Positions 7,197 to 16,474 of a stretch of DNA of 64,000 nt are shown here, piece by piece. The notes under the pieces are model-generated. The model did no database searches, was not told the origin of the DNA, and saw nothing but the letters and a program-made list of their open reading frames with translations. Each line of letters starts with the position of its first letter. The first letter of the stretch is position 1. The translations under genes were made by a program, and so were the position numbers. Source of the stretch: SKPS01 sp964469215 (GTDB lineage: Bacteria > Bacteroidota > Bacteroidia > Bacteroidales > SKPS01); contig CAYXYB010000005.1 of the NCBI GenBank assembly GCA_964469215.1, forward strand, positions 1 through 64,000, in the 5' to 3' direction.

Positions 7197-9176
7197 ATGA
7201 GATATTTGTTATCTTGCATATTAATAATTGTTGCCCTGGTAAATGTTCATGTATTTTCTCAGACAGTTGAACAACCATGGCTTCCGGAACAGGTTGAAGA
7301 GATGGACGAAACTGAAGCAGAAAGGATCCATGAGCTTGCTTATCGCGAAGCTAAAACCATCAGCATAAATGGGGCATCCCTCGTTCAACTGCTTGACATT
7401 CCGGGTATGACTGAAGGGATGGCTCTGAATATAATCTCCTTCAGGGACAGCCTTGGGTATTTCCTGTCGATATACGAGATGATGTCCATACCAGACATCA
7501 CCCGTGAATACCTTCAGGGCATCGCCCCCTGGCTCACATTTGCACCATCTGGCAACACAAAAAGTTCCCACCTGGTTTCATTCAGAACGTTTACCAGAAG
7601 TACTGTTACAAACGAAGAGGTCACCGGCAGTAATAAGCAGGTTGGCTCTCCTCATAAAATTGCAATAAGGTATAAAGGTGAATATCGTGGTTTTACTGCA
7701 GGAATAAAAGCTGAGAAAGATGCTGGTGAACCTTTTGGAGGCTCATACCGGCCTGAAGGTTTCGACTTTTATTCTGCCTATCTCGAATATCGTGGTAAAG
7801 GGTTGATCAGGCAGATTATTGCAGGTGATTACAGAATTGCAACCGGGCACGGATTGGTTTGCAACCAGCTCTTTGCAGCAGGAAATAACTCATCAGCATT
7901 ATATCAGCCTCATGAAGCCCGGACTTCAAGGCCACACACCTCAATGGACGAACACCATTTCTTCAGAGGAGCGTCAATGACATTGAAATACCTTCCGGTT
8001 CAGATCACCCTTTTCGGTTCAGTAAAACCTTTGGACGGAAATATAACCCAAACTGACAGCACAAACGAAAAAACACTTTTTATTAGCAGCATACAGAAGT
8101 CAGGAATTCATGCCACCCCCGCAGAGCTTGAAGACCGGCATGCCTTCAGGGAATATGCCTGGGGCGGAATATTGAAATATCACCATAAAAGGTTTCAGGC
8201 AGGTGTTAACCTGTTGAATATTTATTATGATGCTGAGATAAAACCTTCAGAGACTTTCTCCAATCGTCACAAATTTAAAGGCAACAAAATCAACAGTAGT
8301 TCCATAACTCTTGGGTGGTATAACCGGACAACAGGATTCACTACAGAGGTAGCTGTTTCGCAGGGTGTAACTGCTCTCAGCCTTGTGATGGCAACAAAAA
8401 TCAGTGATAACACATCACTTTGGATCAGTGGAAGGCGGTTTGCACCCCACTATCATGCCCCTTATGCCAACACACTGAGCAGGTCAACGACACCTTCGGG
8501 TGAAGAGGGGATTAATCTGGTAATTGCTTATTCGCCAACATATGGGAGAGTCATTCGTGCTGTTGCCGATGTGGGGCGTATGTTTTATACAGGTTATGCT
8601 CCCGCTTCAGGAAGACTGTTCCGGAATATTTCACTTGAGGCATCAGGAACTCAGGGTATGGTGAATTCTATGGTCAGGGTCACTTACCTGAACCTTGAGG
8701 AGATGACTACAGCCATTCCTGCTGAAAGCAGCACTCCGGGAGATGTTTACCATACAGACAGGTATAATGCAAGGGCAAGTTTTTTGATTACCCCTGCTGA
8801 AAATATAAAATTTTACCTGAGAGCCGATTACAATTATATACCGGGATACCCACGGATGGAGGGCTGGCTTATGGTGGCAGGTGCAGAGAGGATGTTTATG
8901 AAGAAAAGGTTAACTGTTTCACTACGTCACTACGTGATAAATACCGACCATTATGATGTAAGGATATACACACATGAGCAGGAAGCTCCCGGAGCATTCA
9001 CTATGAACATGTTATATGGCAAAGGAACAAGCACATACTTGCTGGTTGGATTAAAGCTCCTGAAAAACATCCGTATCTGGATTAAGGCCGGATACACTTC
9101 AACCGTCAAACCGGCAACTATTCATGAAACAACCAAAAAATACGATCTCAGCTTTCAGATAAATGTCATGCTCTGA
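7197..9176 (+). CDS. Helix-hairpin-helix outer-membrane protein with beta-rich C-terminal domain
   Basis: A 659-residue exported protein. Residues 1-21 form a signal peptide (ends VFSQ). Residues 54-115 match the ComEA-type helix-hairpin-helix pattern: ISINGASLVQLLDIPG, an I-x-x-x-R-D-S-L-G-Y-F connector and a second hairpin ending in PWLTF. The remaining ~540 residues are rich in alternating strands with aromatic girdle residues and look like a large outer-membrane barrel; GDYRIATGHGLV near residue 212 resembles a motif common to this Bacteroidota family. The hairpin glycines that usually touch DNA (GxG) are mostly replaced, so DNA binding is uncertain. It may be a DNA- or polymer-handling OM channel together with the preceding gene. 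Confidence 0.8.
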   Translation: MRYLLSCILIIVALVNVHVFSQTVEQPWLPEQVEEMDETEAERIHELAYREAKTISINGASLVQLLDIPGMTEGMALNIISFRDSLGYFLSIYEMMSIPDITREYLQGIAPWLTFAPSGNTKSSHLVSFRTFTRSTVTNEEVTGSNKQVGSPHKIAIRYKGEYRGFTAGIKAEKDAGEPFGGSYRPEGFDFYSAYLEYRGKGLIRQIIAGDYRIATGHGLVCNQLFAAGNNSSALYQPHEARTSRPHTSMDEHHFFRGASMTLKYLPVQITLFGSVKPLDGNITQTDSTNEKTLFISSIQKSGIHATPAELEDRHAFREYAWGGILKYHHKRFQAGVNLLNIYYDAEIKPSETFSNRHKFKGNKINSSSITLGWYNRTTGFTTEVAVSQGVTALSLVMATKISDNTSLWISGRRFAPHYHAPYANTLSRSTTPSGEEGINLVIAYSPTYGRVIRAVADVGRMFYTGYAPASGRLFRNISLEASGTQGMVNSMVRVTYLNLEEMTTAIPAESSTPGDVYHTDRYNARASFLITPAENIKFYLRADYNYIPGYPRMEGWLMVAGAERMFMKKRLTVSLRHYVINTDHYDVRIYTHEQEAPGAFTMNMLYGKGTSTYLLVGLKLLKNIRIWIKAGYTSTVKPATIHETTKKYDLSFQINVML

Positions 9177-9231
9177 CAGAAATTTACCAAAAATACTTTC
9201 TCGTTTTTTCAGTTGGTGAATACGATAAAAG

Positions 9232-9261
9232 TTGCAAAACATTATTTTTTATCTATTTTTG
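9232..9261 (+). promoter_or_regulatory. Promoter for the POT transporter gene
   Basis: TTG (9232-9234), a 19-bp spacer and TATTTTTG (9254-9261) match the Bacteroidota promoter consensus. The start codon is 55 bp downstream. Confidence 0.75.
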
Positions 9262-9316
9262 TACGCCGTTGAAAAAATGATTGTCAATATATATTCACTA
9301 ACCAAAAACAAAAATT

Positions 9317-10813
9317 ATGTTTAAAAACCAACCTAAAGGGCTTATCGTCGCAGCTTTGGCCAATATGGGTGAACGTTTCGGCTTTTACACCATGATGGCA
9401 ATTCTTACTCTGTTCCTTATGACGAAATTCAACATTTCGGGAACTGAAGCAGGGGGACTTTATTCGATCTTTTACGGATCTATATACATCCTAGCTTTGG
9501 TAGGAGGATTTATTGCTGACAGGTTAAGAAACTACAAGGGTACCATCATTGCCGGTTTAATTACCATGGCAGTCGGTTACGTCTTACTGGCAACTCCTAT
9601 GCTGATCACCTCAAAGTATATTGCACTTGCTGCATTACTGGTGATTGCTTTCGGAAACGGTTTGTTCAAAGGAAACCTTCAGGCTCTGGTAGGACAGATG
9701 TATGACAATGATCAATATCGCGCCAAAAGGGATTCTGGATTCCAGATTTTTTACATGTTCATTAATATAGGTGCAATGTTTGCCCCATTTATGGCTACCT
9801 GGGTAAGAAATGCCTTTGTGAAGATGCAGGGATTTAGCTATGATGCAGAATTACCAGGTCTTTGTCATCAATATCTCGGCAATAAAATGACTGATGATGT
9901 GGTTAATGGAAGGTTTTCCGAACTGGCGACAAAGGTATCTGGCAGCTTACCGACTGACCTTTCAGAATTTGCCGACACTTATCTTCTTGCGTTCAACACA
10001 GGTTTCCATTATGCATTTCTGACTGCTGTTGCAGCAATGGTAATTTCCCTGGTCATTTTCCTTGCCTCTAAAAGAATTCTCCCAGACCCTCAGAAGAAAT
10101 CTGTGGCTGGCTCCGGGATGACAAAAGAGCAGATCAGACAGGATGCAAAAGAGATCAAGCAGCGAATACTCGCACTCTTTGCTGTATTTGGAGTCGTAAT
10201 ATTCTTCTGGTTCTCTTTCCACCAGAATGGCCTCACCCTTACTATGTTTGCCAAAGACTATACACTGTTGGGTGGTTTATTCCCCTCTGTGGAAAGTTTC
10301 CAATCTGTAAACCCATTTCTGGTTGTTTTCCTGACACCATTAATTATCTGGTTTTTCGCCGCATTGGCAAGAAGAGGCAAGGAACCCTCTACTCCACGAA
10401 AAATAGCAATTGGAATGGGTATTGCAGCTTTGGCATTTGTGGTTATGGCATTAGCATCCGTTAATTTACCATTGTTTGAGGATTTAAAGGCTAAGGGTGG
10501 TTTACCTGATATTCAGAAAATGACACCCTGGTTGCTTTTCAGCGTTTACTTTATCCTTACTGTTGCTGAATTATTTATCTCTCCGCTCGGTCTTTCCTTT
10601 GTATCCAAAGTTGCTCCTGCCCATCTGCAGGGATTAATGCAGGGAGGTTGGCTTACAGCCACAGCAGTTGGCAACTTCTCGCTGTTCCTGGGTGCCATGA
10701 TGTACGAAAACATTTCCATATCAGTAACATGGACAGTTTTTGTTATAGTTTGTCTTTTATCGATGATTGCGATGTTTGCCATGGTAAAATGGCTTGAAAG
10801 AGTGGCAAAATAA
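9317..10813 (+). CDS. POT/PTR-family proton-dependent oligopeptide transporter
   Basis: A 498-residue inner-membrane carrier with about 12-14 membrane helices. It belongs to the POT (PTR2) family, shown by the N-terminal GERFGFYTMMAILTLFL, corresponding to the ExxERFxYY proton-coupling motif of di/tripeptide transporters, and by GGFIADR in the loop after helix 2. It should import di- and tripeptides with protons. A long hydrophilic segment near residues 180-220 is a periplasmic loop or domain. It has its own promoter and is followed by a hairpin terminator, so it is a single-gene unit. Peptide import fits an organism that secretes several proteases. Confidence 0.92.
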   Translation: MFKNQPKGLIVAALANMGERFGFYTMMAILTLFLMTKFNISGTEAGGLYSIFYGSIYILALVGGFIADRLRNYKGTIIAGLITMAVGYVLLATPMLITSKYIALAALLVIAFGNGLFKGNLQALVGQMYDNDQYRAKRDSGFQIFYMFINIGAMFAPFMATWVRNAFVKMQGFSYDAELPGLCHQYLGNKMTDDVVNGRFSELATKVSGSLPTDLSEFADTYLLAFNTGFHYAFLTAVAAMVISLVIFLASKRILPDPQKKSVAGSGMTKEQIRQDAKEIKQRILALFAVFGVVIFFWFSFHQNGLTLTMFAKDYTLLGGLFPSVESFQSVNPFLVVFLTPLIIWFFAALARRGKEPSTPRKIAIGMGIAALAFVVMALASVNLPLFEDLKAKGGLPDIQKMTPWLLFSVYFILTVAELFISPLGLSFVSKVAPAHLQGLMQGGWLTATAVGNFSLFLGAMMYENISISVTWTVFVIVCLLSMIAMFAMVKWLERVAK

Positions 10814-10834
10814 TCATCTTTAATCATTATTTTT

Positions 10835-10865
10835 AGAAGGCTGTTCCATTTAGGTGCAGCCTTCT
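10835..10865 (+). terminator. Hairpin terminator after the POT gene
   Basis: Inverted repeat AGAAGGCTG (10835-10843) and CAGCCTTCT (10857-10865) with a 13-base loop, 22 bp after the transporter stop. The downstream T-run is poor, so termination strength is uncertain. Confidence 0.6.
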
Positions 10866-10880
10866 TGCTATATTTACAGA

Positions 10881-11828
10881 ATGAAATACCCCTGGGGCGA
10901 TAACAGACCATATAACTCCTACTCCCGATACTTCAGAGAGAAGTTCGGCACACGTGTGCAGAAAGTGGCCATTGACGCCGGTTTCTCCTGCCCTAACCGC
11001 GACGGAACTCTTGGTGCCGGTGGATGTGATTTCTGCAACAACGAAGGCTTCAACCCTTCATACTGCAATCCAGACAAAACTATAACACAGCAGATAGAAG
11101 AGGGAATTGAATTTCACAAATGGCGATATAAAAAAGCTGTTTCTTACCTGGCATACTTCCAGGCTTATTCAAATACCTATGGCAATACAGGCCGGCTTAT
11201 CACTCTTTATGAACAGGCGCTCAGTCACCATGCAATCAAAGGGTTGGTAATCGGTACCCGCCCCGACTGTATTGCAGATGATCTTCTGGATTATCTCAGC
11301 AGGTTAAGGGAAATTTATTATGTCCATATTGAGTTTGGTATTGAATCGGTTTATGACACTACTCTGGATCTCATTAACCGGGGGCACAATTTCGCTGCAG
11401 CCAGGGAAGCCCTTGACAGGTGTAAAGATCGGGGGATTTCAACCGGTGCACATTTCATTTTCGGGTTGCCGGGTGAAAGTAGTGAAATGATGATGGAAAG
11501 TGTACGGGTGATCTCAGAACTTCCCATAAACACCATAAAGTTCCACCAGTTGCAGATACTCAGAAACACCCGTTTCGAAGCTCTTTATAATGAAGATCCT
11601 TCTCTTTTTAACCTTTTCTCATTTGGGGATTATATACATTTCATAGTCAACTTCCTCGAAAGGTTAAATCCCGAAATAGTTGTAGAAAGATTTGCCGGAG
11701 AGGTTCCTCCACGGTTCAGGATTGCACCCGACTGGGGCATGATCAGAAATGAAGAGATAGTTGCTGAAACAGAAAAGCAACTCATCAGACATAATACCTG
11801 GCAGGGAAAGCTTTGGGAAAAGAGATGA
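10881..11828 (+). CDS. YhcC-like radical SAM protein (TIGR01212 type)
   Basis: A 315-residue radical SAM protein. The cluster motif is C-x9-C-x2-C in GFSCPNRDGTLGAGGCDFCN, the spacing typical of the YhcC/TIGR01212 group and Elp3-like SAM enzymes. Further family segments are YLAYFQAYSNTYG and GIESVYDTTLDLINRGH. The ATG at 10881 is chosen because the open frame's earlier start at 10854 falls inside the preceding terminator hairpin. The reaction of this group is not firmly known. The gene converges with lpxA, leaving a 3-bp gap. Confidence 0.9.
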   Translation: MKYPWGDNRPYNSYSRYFREKFGTRVQKVAIDAGFSCPNRDGTLGAGGCDFCNNEGFNPSYCNPDKTITQQIEEGIEFHKWRYKKAVSYLAYFQAYSNTYGNTGRLITLYEQALSHHAIKGLVIGTRPDCIADDLLDYLSRLREIYYVHIEFGIESVYDTTLDLINRGHNFAAAREALDRCKDRGISTGAHFIFGLPGESSEMMMESVRVISELPINTIKFHQLQILRNTRFEALYNEDPSLFNLFSFGDYIHFIVNFLERLNPEIVVERFAGEVPPRFRIAPDWGMIRNEEIVAETEKQLIRHNTWQGKLWEKR

Positions 11829-11831
11829 CTG

Positions 11832-12632
11832 TTAGTACATTTCGTTGTTGGATTGCCTGGAATATCCTTTCATTATTCCCCTTGCAGAACCTGAAATAAA
11901 AGCAAGTATCTCATCCCTCACAGCGGATGCAGACAACTCAGCTTCAATGATCCTTATAGCCTGACTAACATTATTATTCCTAACAAAAAGGTAACGGTAT
12001 ATCTCCTGAATCTCGTTTATAACCTCCTTTGAGAAACCCCGGCGTCTCAAACCTATTGAGTTGATACCTGCGTATGAGAGTGGTTCTCTTGCAGCCTTAA
12101 CGTATGGGGGTACATCTTTCCTTACCAGACTTCCACCCCCTATCATTACATGTTTCCCAACCTTAACAAACTGATGGACAGCCGATAGTCCTCCGATTAT
12201 TGCATAATCGTCAATTTCTATATGGCCCGCAAGTGACACTGCATTTGCGAGGATGCAATTATTGGCAATATAACAGTCGTGAGCAATATGCACATATGCC
12301 ATTATCAGGTTGTTATCACCTATGGCAGTCTCGTTGCTGGCTTTTGTGCCTCTGTTTATGGTGACACATTCCCGAATTGTGTTGTTGTCGCCAATTCTTA
12401 CGATGGTCTCTTCACCTGTGAACTTCATATCCTGAGGTACGGCACTTATTACCGTTCCCGGGAATATTCTGCAGTTCCTGCCAATCCTTGCACCCGGCAT
12501 TATGGTTACATTTGACCCTATCCAGGTGCCCTCTCCGATCTCAACATTTTTATGTATCACCGAAAAAGGTTCAATCACTGTGTTCTCGGCCACTTTTGCC
12601 TGAGGATGAACAAATGCAAGAGGTTGATTCAT
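11832..12632 (-). CDS. lpxA: UDP-N-acetylglucosamine O-acyltransferase LpxA
   Basis: A 266-residue left-handed beta-helix acyltransferase that adds a 3-hydroxyacyl chain from ACP to UDP-GlcNAc, the first step of lipid A synthesis. The hexapeptide repeats ([I/V]-G-x-x-x-x) run through residues 10-190, and the catalytic histidine lies in the AYVHIAHDC segment. The C-terminal helical part (190-266) fits LpxA rather than LpxD. It follows lpxC/fabZ by 1 bp, so the three lpx genes form an operon in the order lpxD-lpxC/fabZ-lpxA. Cytosolic soluble enzyme, probably a trimer. Confidence 0.96.
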   Translation of the reverse strand: MNQPLAFVHPQAKVAENTVIEPFSVIHKNVEIGEGTWIGSNVTIMPGARIGRNCRIFPGTVISAVPQDMKFTGEETIVRIGDNNTIRECVTINRGTKASNETAIGDNNLIMAYVHIAHDCYIANNCILANAVSLAGHIEIDDYAIIGGLSAVHQFVKVGKHVMIGGGSLVRKDVPPYVKAAREPLSYAGINSIGLRRRGFSKEVINEIQEIYRYLFVRNNNVSQAIRIIEAELSASAVRDEILAFISGSARGIMKGYSRQSNNEMY

Positions 12633-12633
12633 A

Positions 12634-14028
12634 TTATTTCTTCTTTACAACTTGTGCCATCATTGTAGCTTCCATCACCAGCTTGTTGCCAACGTAGACC
12701 TCACCCTGCATCTTGCAAAGTCCCCTCCTTACCGGCTCCAATAGTGTGTTCTTGAAAATCAGTGTGTCACCGGGTACCACTTTATGCCTGAATTTTACGT
12801 TGTCGAGTTTAAGAAAGTAGGTAACATATTCCGATGGATTATCAACTGAAGCCAGTACCAAAATACCTCCAGTCTGTGCCAGAGCCTCAACGATTAAAAC
12901 ACCTGGCATCACAGCCTCACCCGGGAAATGCCCGACAAAATAAGGTTCATTCATGGTAACATTCTTCAAGCCAATCACGTGAACGTTTGACATTTCGAGT
13001 ATCTTGTCAACCATCAGAAACGGTGGCCTGTGAGGCAACATAGCCATTATTTGCTCAATATTGAACAATGGCTCGGCATTGATATCCACCTGGGGTGGCC
13101 CGATACGTGCCAGCTTGTCTTTGTGGTACTTTCTTATTATTGTGGCAAACTCCATATTGGTTTTATGCCCCGGCCTTTTAGCAATTACGTGTGCCTTGAG
13201 AGGAGCACCAAGCAGCGTCAGGTCACCTACCACATCAAGAAGCTTATGCCTTGCCGGTTCGTTCGTAAACCTCAGCTCTACATTATTTAATATACCCTGA
13301 TTCAACACCCTGATGTCAGGTTTATTAAATACCTTTGAGAGTTTTTCCAACTGTTCGTCAGAGATCATTCTATCCACAAAGACAATTGCATTGTTCAGAT
13401 CACCTCCTTTGATAAGGTTATTATCCACCAGGTATTCAAGCTCGTGAAGAAAAACAAATGTGCGGCATGGAGCTATTTCCTCCTTGAACTTATAGATGTT
13501 ATACAATTCTGCATATTGGGTTCCTAGTACTTCAGTGTGATAATCTATCATGACGGAAATATGAAAATGGCCTGATGGAACAGCGATATATTCCGTATCA
13601 CGGTCAGGTGAGTTATAGGTTATCAGCTCTCCCAGCTCTATATACTGCCGTTCAGCATCAAGGCTTTTAATACCTGCTGATGCCAATGCTTCAATATAAG
13701 GCATTGCACTGCCATCAAGTATTGGCGTCTCCATTCCGTTGATCTCAATAAGCATATTGTCTATACCCAGTCCGGCAACGGCTGCCATAACATGCTCAAT
13801 TGTCATCACTCTTACACCATCCTTTTCGATTGTGGTACCTCTTGTGGTGTCGGCAACATATTCAACCAGTGCCGGAATTACAGGTTCATCTTCAACATCA
13901 ATACGCTGAAAACGTATTCCGGTATTTTCCGCTGCCGGTTTAAAGGTCAGGCACACCATCTGACCCGTGTGCAGCCCGCAACCGACAATACTTGCCGGAT
14001 GCTGGATTGTGGTTTGCTTTGTTGACAT
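12634..14028 (-). CDS. lpxC/fabZ: Bifunctional UDP-3-O-acyl-GlcNAc deacetylase / 3-hydroxyacyl-ACP dehydratase
   Basis: A 464-residue fusion characteristic of Bacteroidota. Residues 1 to about 305 are LpxC, the zinc deacetylase of lipid A synthesis, with zinc-site histidines in TIEHVMAAVAGLG and ARHKLLDVVGD and the closing LKAHVIAKRPGHK segment. Residues from about 320 are FabZ, the hot-dog dehydratase of fatty acid synthesis, with LPHRPPFLMVDKI, the catalytic His in GHFPGEAVMPG and Glu in VEALAQTGG. The fusion ties lipid A commitment to acyl-chain supply. It sits 50 bp after lpxD and 1 bp before lpxA. Both active sites look intact. Confidence 0.97.
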   Translation of the reverse strand: MSTKQTTIQHPASIVGCGLHTGQMVCLTFKPAAENTGIRFQRIDVEDEPVIPALVEYVADTTRGTTIEKDGVRVMTIEHVMAAVAGLGIDNMLIEINGMETPILDGSAMPYIEALASAGIKSLDAERQYIELGELITYNSPDRDTEYIAVPSGHFHISVMIDYHTEVLGTQYAELYNIYKFKEEIAPCRTFVFLHELEYLVDNNLIKGGDLNNAIVFVDRMISDEQLEKLSKVFNKPDIRVLNQGILNNVELRFTNEPARHKLLDVVGDLTLLGAPLKAHVIAKRPGHKTNMEFATIIRKYHKDKLARIGPPQVDINAEPLFNIEQIMAMLPHRPPFLMVDKILEMSNVHVIGLKNVTMNEPYFVGHFPGEAVMPGVLIVEALAQTGGILVLASVDNPSEYVTYFLKLDNVKFRHKVVPGDTLIFKNTLLEPVRRGLCKMQGEVYVGNKLVMEATMMAQVVKKK

Positions 14029-14078
14029 GGTTATAATGGGTTTTTAATTGCTGATTGTTTAGGATTGCAAAACCGGTT

Positions 14079-15110
14079 TTATGAATCTCCCTGAATTTTT
14101 TTTTCGAGTAAGTTTATTTTACTGCCGATTTCTGGCAGCCTTCTGAACCAGACCAGTATTCTTTTATACAGTGAAGCATCAATGGCAGGTGACCCAAGCA
14201 CTATTGACCCGGGAGTTTTTATGCTGGCAGGCACACCGCTCTGTGCACCAATGATCACATCATCTGCGATTTCTATATGACCTACAAAACCCACCTGCCC
14301 GGCAATCAGGCAGCGACTGCCTATCTTAACCGAGCCTGATATTCCTGTTTGAGCTGCAATAACTGTATCGGATCCTATCTCAACATTATGTGCAACCTGA
14401 ACAAGGTTATCAAGCTTCACTCCCCGTCTGATTATTGTTGATCCGATGGTTGCTCTGTCAATGGTTGTGTTGGCGCCAATTTCAACATTATCCTCAATAA
14501 CAACATTACCAACCTGTGGCACCTTAAGATATCTCTTGTCAGACTGCACTGCAAACCCGAAACCATCAGCACCAATAACAACACCTGAATGGATGGTGCA
14601 GTCTGCTCCGATTACGGTATCATGATAAACTTTTACTCCCGGATATATTATGGTATTGTCCCCGACAATAACTTTGTCGCCGATATAGACCTGAGGCCAA
14701 ATCTTTACACCTTTACCAAGAATAACACCTTCGCCGATAAATGCCAGATCGCCCACATAGCACCCTTCGCCTAAAACAGCCGTCTCGTGTATCGCTGCAG
14801 TGTCAGATAACCCCTCCTTCTCAAAACGGTATTTCCTGTATATCTCAAGCAGGCCGGCAAAAGCGGTATAGGGGTCGTCAACCCTTATCAGAGTCGACTT
14901 TACAGGGCCTTCAATATTAAAAATCCTGCTTATCAGCACAATAGAAGCTTCGGTAGTGTAAAGAAAACGGTTATACTTCGGATTGGCAAGAAATGCCAGT
15001 GATCCTTTTTCTGCCTCTTCGATCCTGGAAACAGTATCAACTTCAACATGCGGATCACCCTCAACGGTTCCATTGATCAATGATGCGATCTGCTCAGCGT
15101 TAAATTTCAT
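14079..15110 (-). CDS. lpxD: UDP-3-O-(3-hydroxyacyl)glucosamine N-acyltransferase LpxD
   Basis: A 343-residue acyltransferase that adds the second 3-hydroxyacyl chain in lipid A synthesis. An N-terminal uridine-binding domain (1-100) is followed by a left-handed beta-helix of hexapeptide repeats (about 105-300), with the catalytic histidine in VQVAHNVEIG. The C-terminal helical tail is short. It is the first gene of the lpx operon. Upstream, 81 bp separate it from the HD phosphohydrolase gene; only a near-match promoter element was seen there. Confidence 0.96.
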   Translation of the reverse strand: MKFNAEQIASLINGTVEGDPHVEVDTVSRIEEAEKGSLAFLANPKYNRFLYTTEASIVLISRIFNIEGPVKSTLIRVDDPYTAFAGLLEIYRKYRFEKEGLSDTAAIHETAVLGEGCYVGDLAFIGEGVILGKGVKIWPQVYIGDKVIVGDNTIIYPGVKVYHDTVIGADCTIHSGVVIGADGFGFAVQSDKRYLKVPQVGNVVIEDNVEIGANTTIDRATIGSTIIRRGVKLDNLVQVAHNVEIGSDTVIAAQTGISGSVKIGSRCLIAGQVGFVGHIEIADDVIIGAQSGVPASIKTPGSIVLGSPAIDASLYKRILVWFRRLPEIGSKINLLEKKIQGDS

Positions 15111-15191
15111 ATAAGTATCTTTTCGGGTGCAAGTTATAAATAAATCCGCAATTAGATATAATCAGCCGTTATGTTGCTATATTTCAACCAT

Positions 15192-16421
15192 TTAGTCAAT
15201 GCCCCTTGGTGAACATTGATAATGTTTAACAACCATCTTTGAATGGAACGAGAAGTCGAGCTGATCTGAAACATCAGGCAGATCCAATACACGCCCATCT
15301 TTCATCAATATGAGGATCGGGCCGAAATCAAATGTATAGGCACTATTGGTTGTAATATCGGTAAACACAAAAAATGCGGCTTCCTCTTTAGTGTAACCGT
15401 AAATACGCTGAACCTTTGCAGAAATCTCTTCAGTTTCCTCCGGCAAAAAAGGTTGTACCTGCAATTTGCATCTGAAAAGCGATCGGGTCATCAACATTTC
15501 TGAAAGTCTGCTTAAAACTTTATCGGGGTGATTTATCCATGTCTTTACTGATGCAATAACGTCGAAGTCATCAATACAGGCAAATCCTTCAGCCGCAGTA
15601 TCGGGATCCATTTCCCTGTGAGTGAATTCCCCTTTGAGAAATCTGGAAAACTGAGGTGTTGCAAACAATTCCTCCCCGTTCTGCGACAAGTAAAAAGCTC
15701 TGCTGAGAATCTGTTTTAAAAGACACTCTGCAGCCAGAACTGTCTTATGCAAATAAACCTGCCAGTACATAAGCCTCCTGGCAAGCAAAAATTTCTCGAT
15801 TGAATAAACTCCTTTCTGCTCAATCACCAACTGTCCATCAACAATATTCAGCATCTTGATTATACGGTCAGTACCTATCACTCCTTCTGACACCCCGGTA
15901 AAGAAGGAGTCCCTCATAAGGTAATCGAGACGGTCAACATCGAGTTGGCCCGAAACCAGATGATGCAGAAACTGCCTGGAAGCCCGACCTGTAAAAATAT
16001 CAATGGCGAGGTCCAGTGCCCCTCCATGAATATAGTTTAGCTTTTGCATGAGCAGCAACGATAGCTTTTCATGACCAACACCTTTGACAATTGAATACTC
16101 AAGGGCATGAGAAAAAGGGCCATGACCAATATCGTGCATAAGTATTGCCAGCAAAGCCCCTTCCTCCTCCTCAGGTGTGATGGTATGCCCTTTCAGACGC
16201 AATGTGTCAATAGCTTGCTGCATCAGATACATAGCTCCAAGTGCATGATGAAACCTGGTATGAATTGCTCCCGGATAAACCAGATGAGTAAGACCCAGTT
16301 GCTTGATACGCCTGAGACGCTGGAACCAGAATGAATCTATGATGTCGAATAAAATATCACCATTTACGGCAATGAAACCGTGTACAGGGTCGTTAATGAT
16401 TTTTCGGTTTTTTCTCCGCAC
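15192..16421 (-). CDS. HD-domain phosphohydrolase (YdhJ/dGTPase-like)
   Basis: About 409 residues from a GTG start at 16421. The open frame continues to an ATG at 16529, but that part overlaps the divergent porX coding region and its promoter, and conserved sequence begins at NDPVHGF. Metal-binding motifs of the HD superfamily are present: HTRFHHALG, the HD pair in LMHDIGHGPFSH, and the later Asp in GQLDVDRLDYLMRD. This set is typical of the dNTPase-like SAMHD1/YdhJ group, which hydrolyses (deoxy)nucleotides; the substrate is unknown. Shares its upstream region with porX. Confidence 0.9.
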   Translation of the reverse strand: MRRKNRKIINDPVHGFIAVNGDILFDIIDSFWFQRLRRIKQLGLTHLVYPGAIHTRFHHALGAMYLMQQAIDTLRLKGHTITPEEEEGALLAILMHDIGHGPFSHALEYSIVKGVGHEKLSLLLMQKLNYIHGGALDLAIDIFTGRASRQFLHHLVSGQLDVDRLDYLMRDSFFTGVSEGVIGTDRIIKMLNIVDGQLVIEQKGVYSIEKFLLARRLMYWQVYLHKTVLAAECLLKQILSRAFYLSQNGEELFATPQFSRFLKGEFTHREMDPDTAAEGFACIDDFDVIASVKTWINHPDKVLSRLSEMLMTRSLFRCKLQVQPFLPEETEEISAKVQRIYGYTKEEAAFFVFTDITTNSAYTFDFGPILILMKDGRVLDLPDVSDQLDFSFHSKMVVKHYQCSPRGID

Positions 16422-16427
16422 TTTTAG

Positions 16428-16435
16428 TAACTTTG
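16428..16435 (+). promoter_or_regulatory. Candidate promoter -7 element for porX
   Basis: TAACTTTG matches TAnnTTTG and is 39 bp before the porX ATG. It lies just upstream of the divergent GTG start, which supports the shortened HD gene. No clear -33 element. Confidence 0.5.
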
Positions 16436-16474
16436 TTTTCTGAAACAAATTACGGAAATAATTAAACGAAGCTG

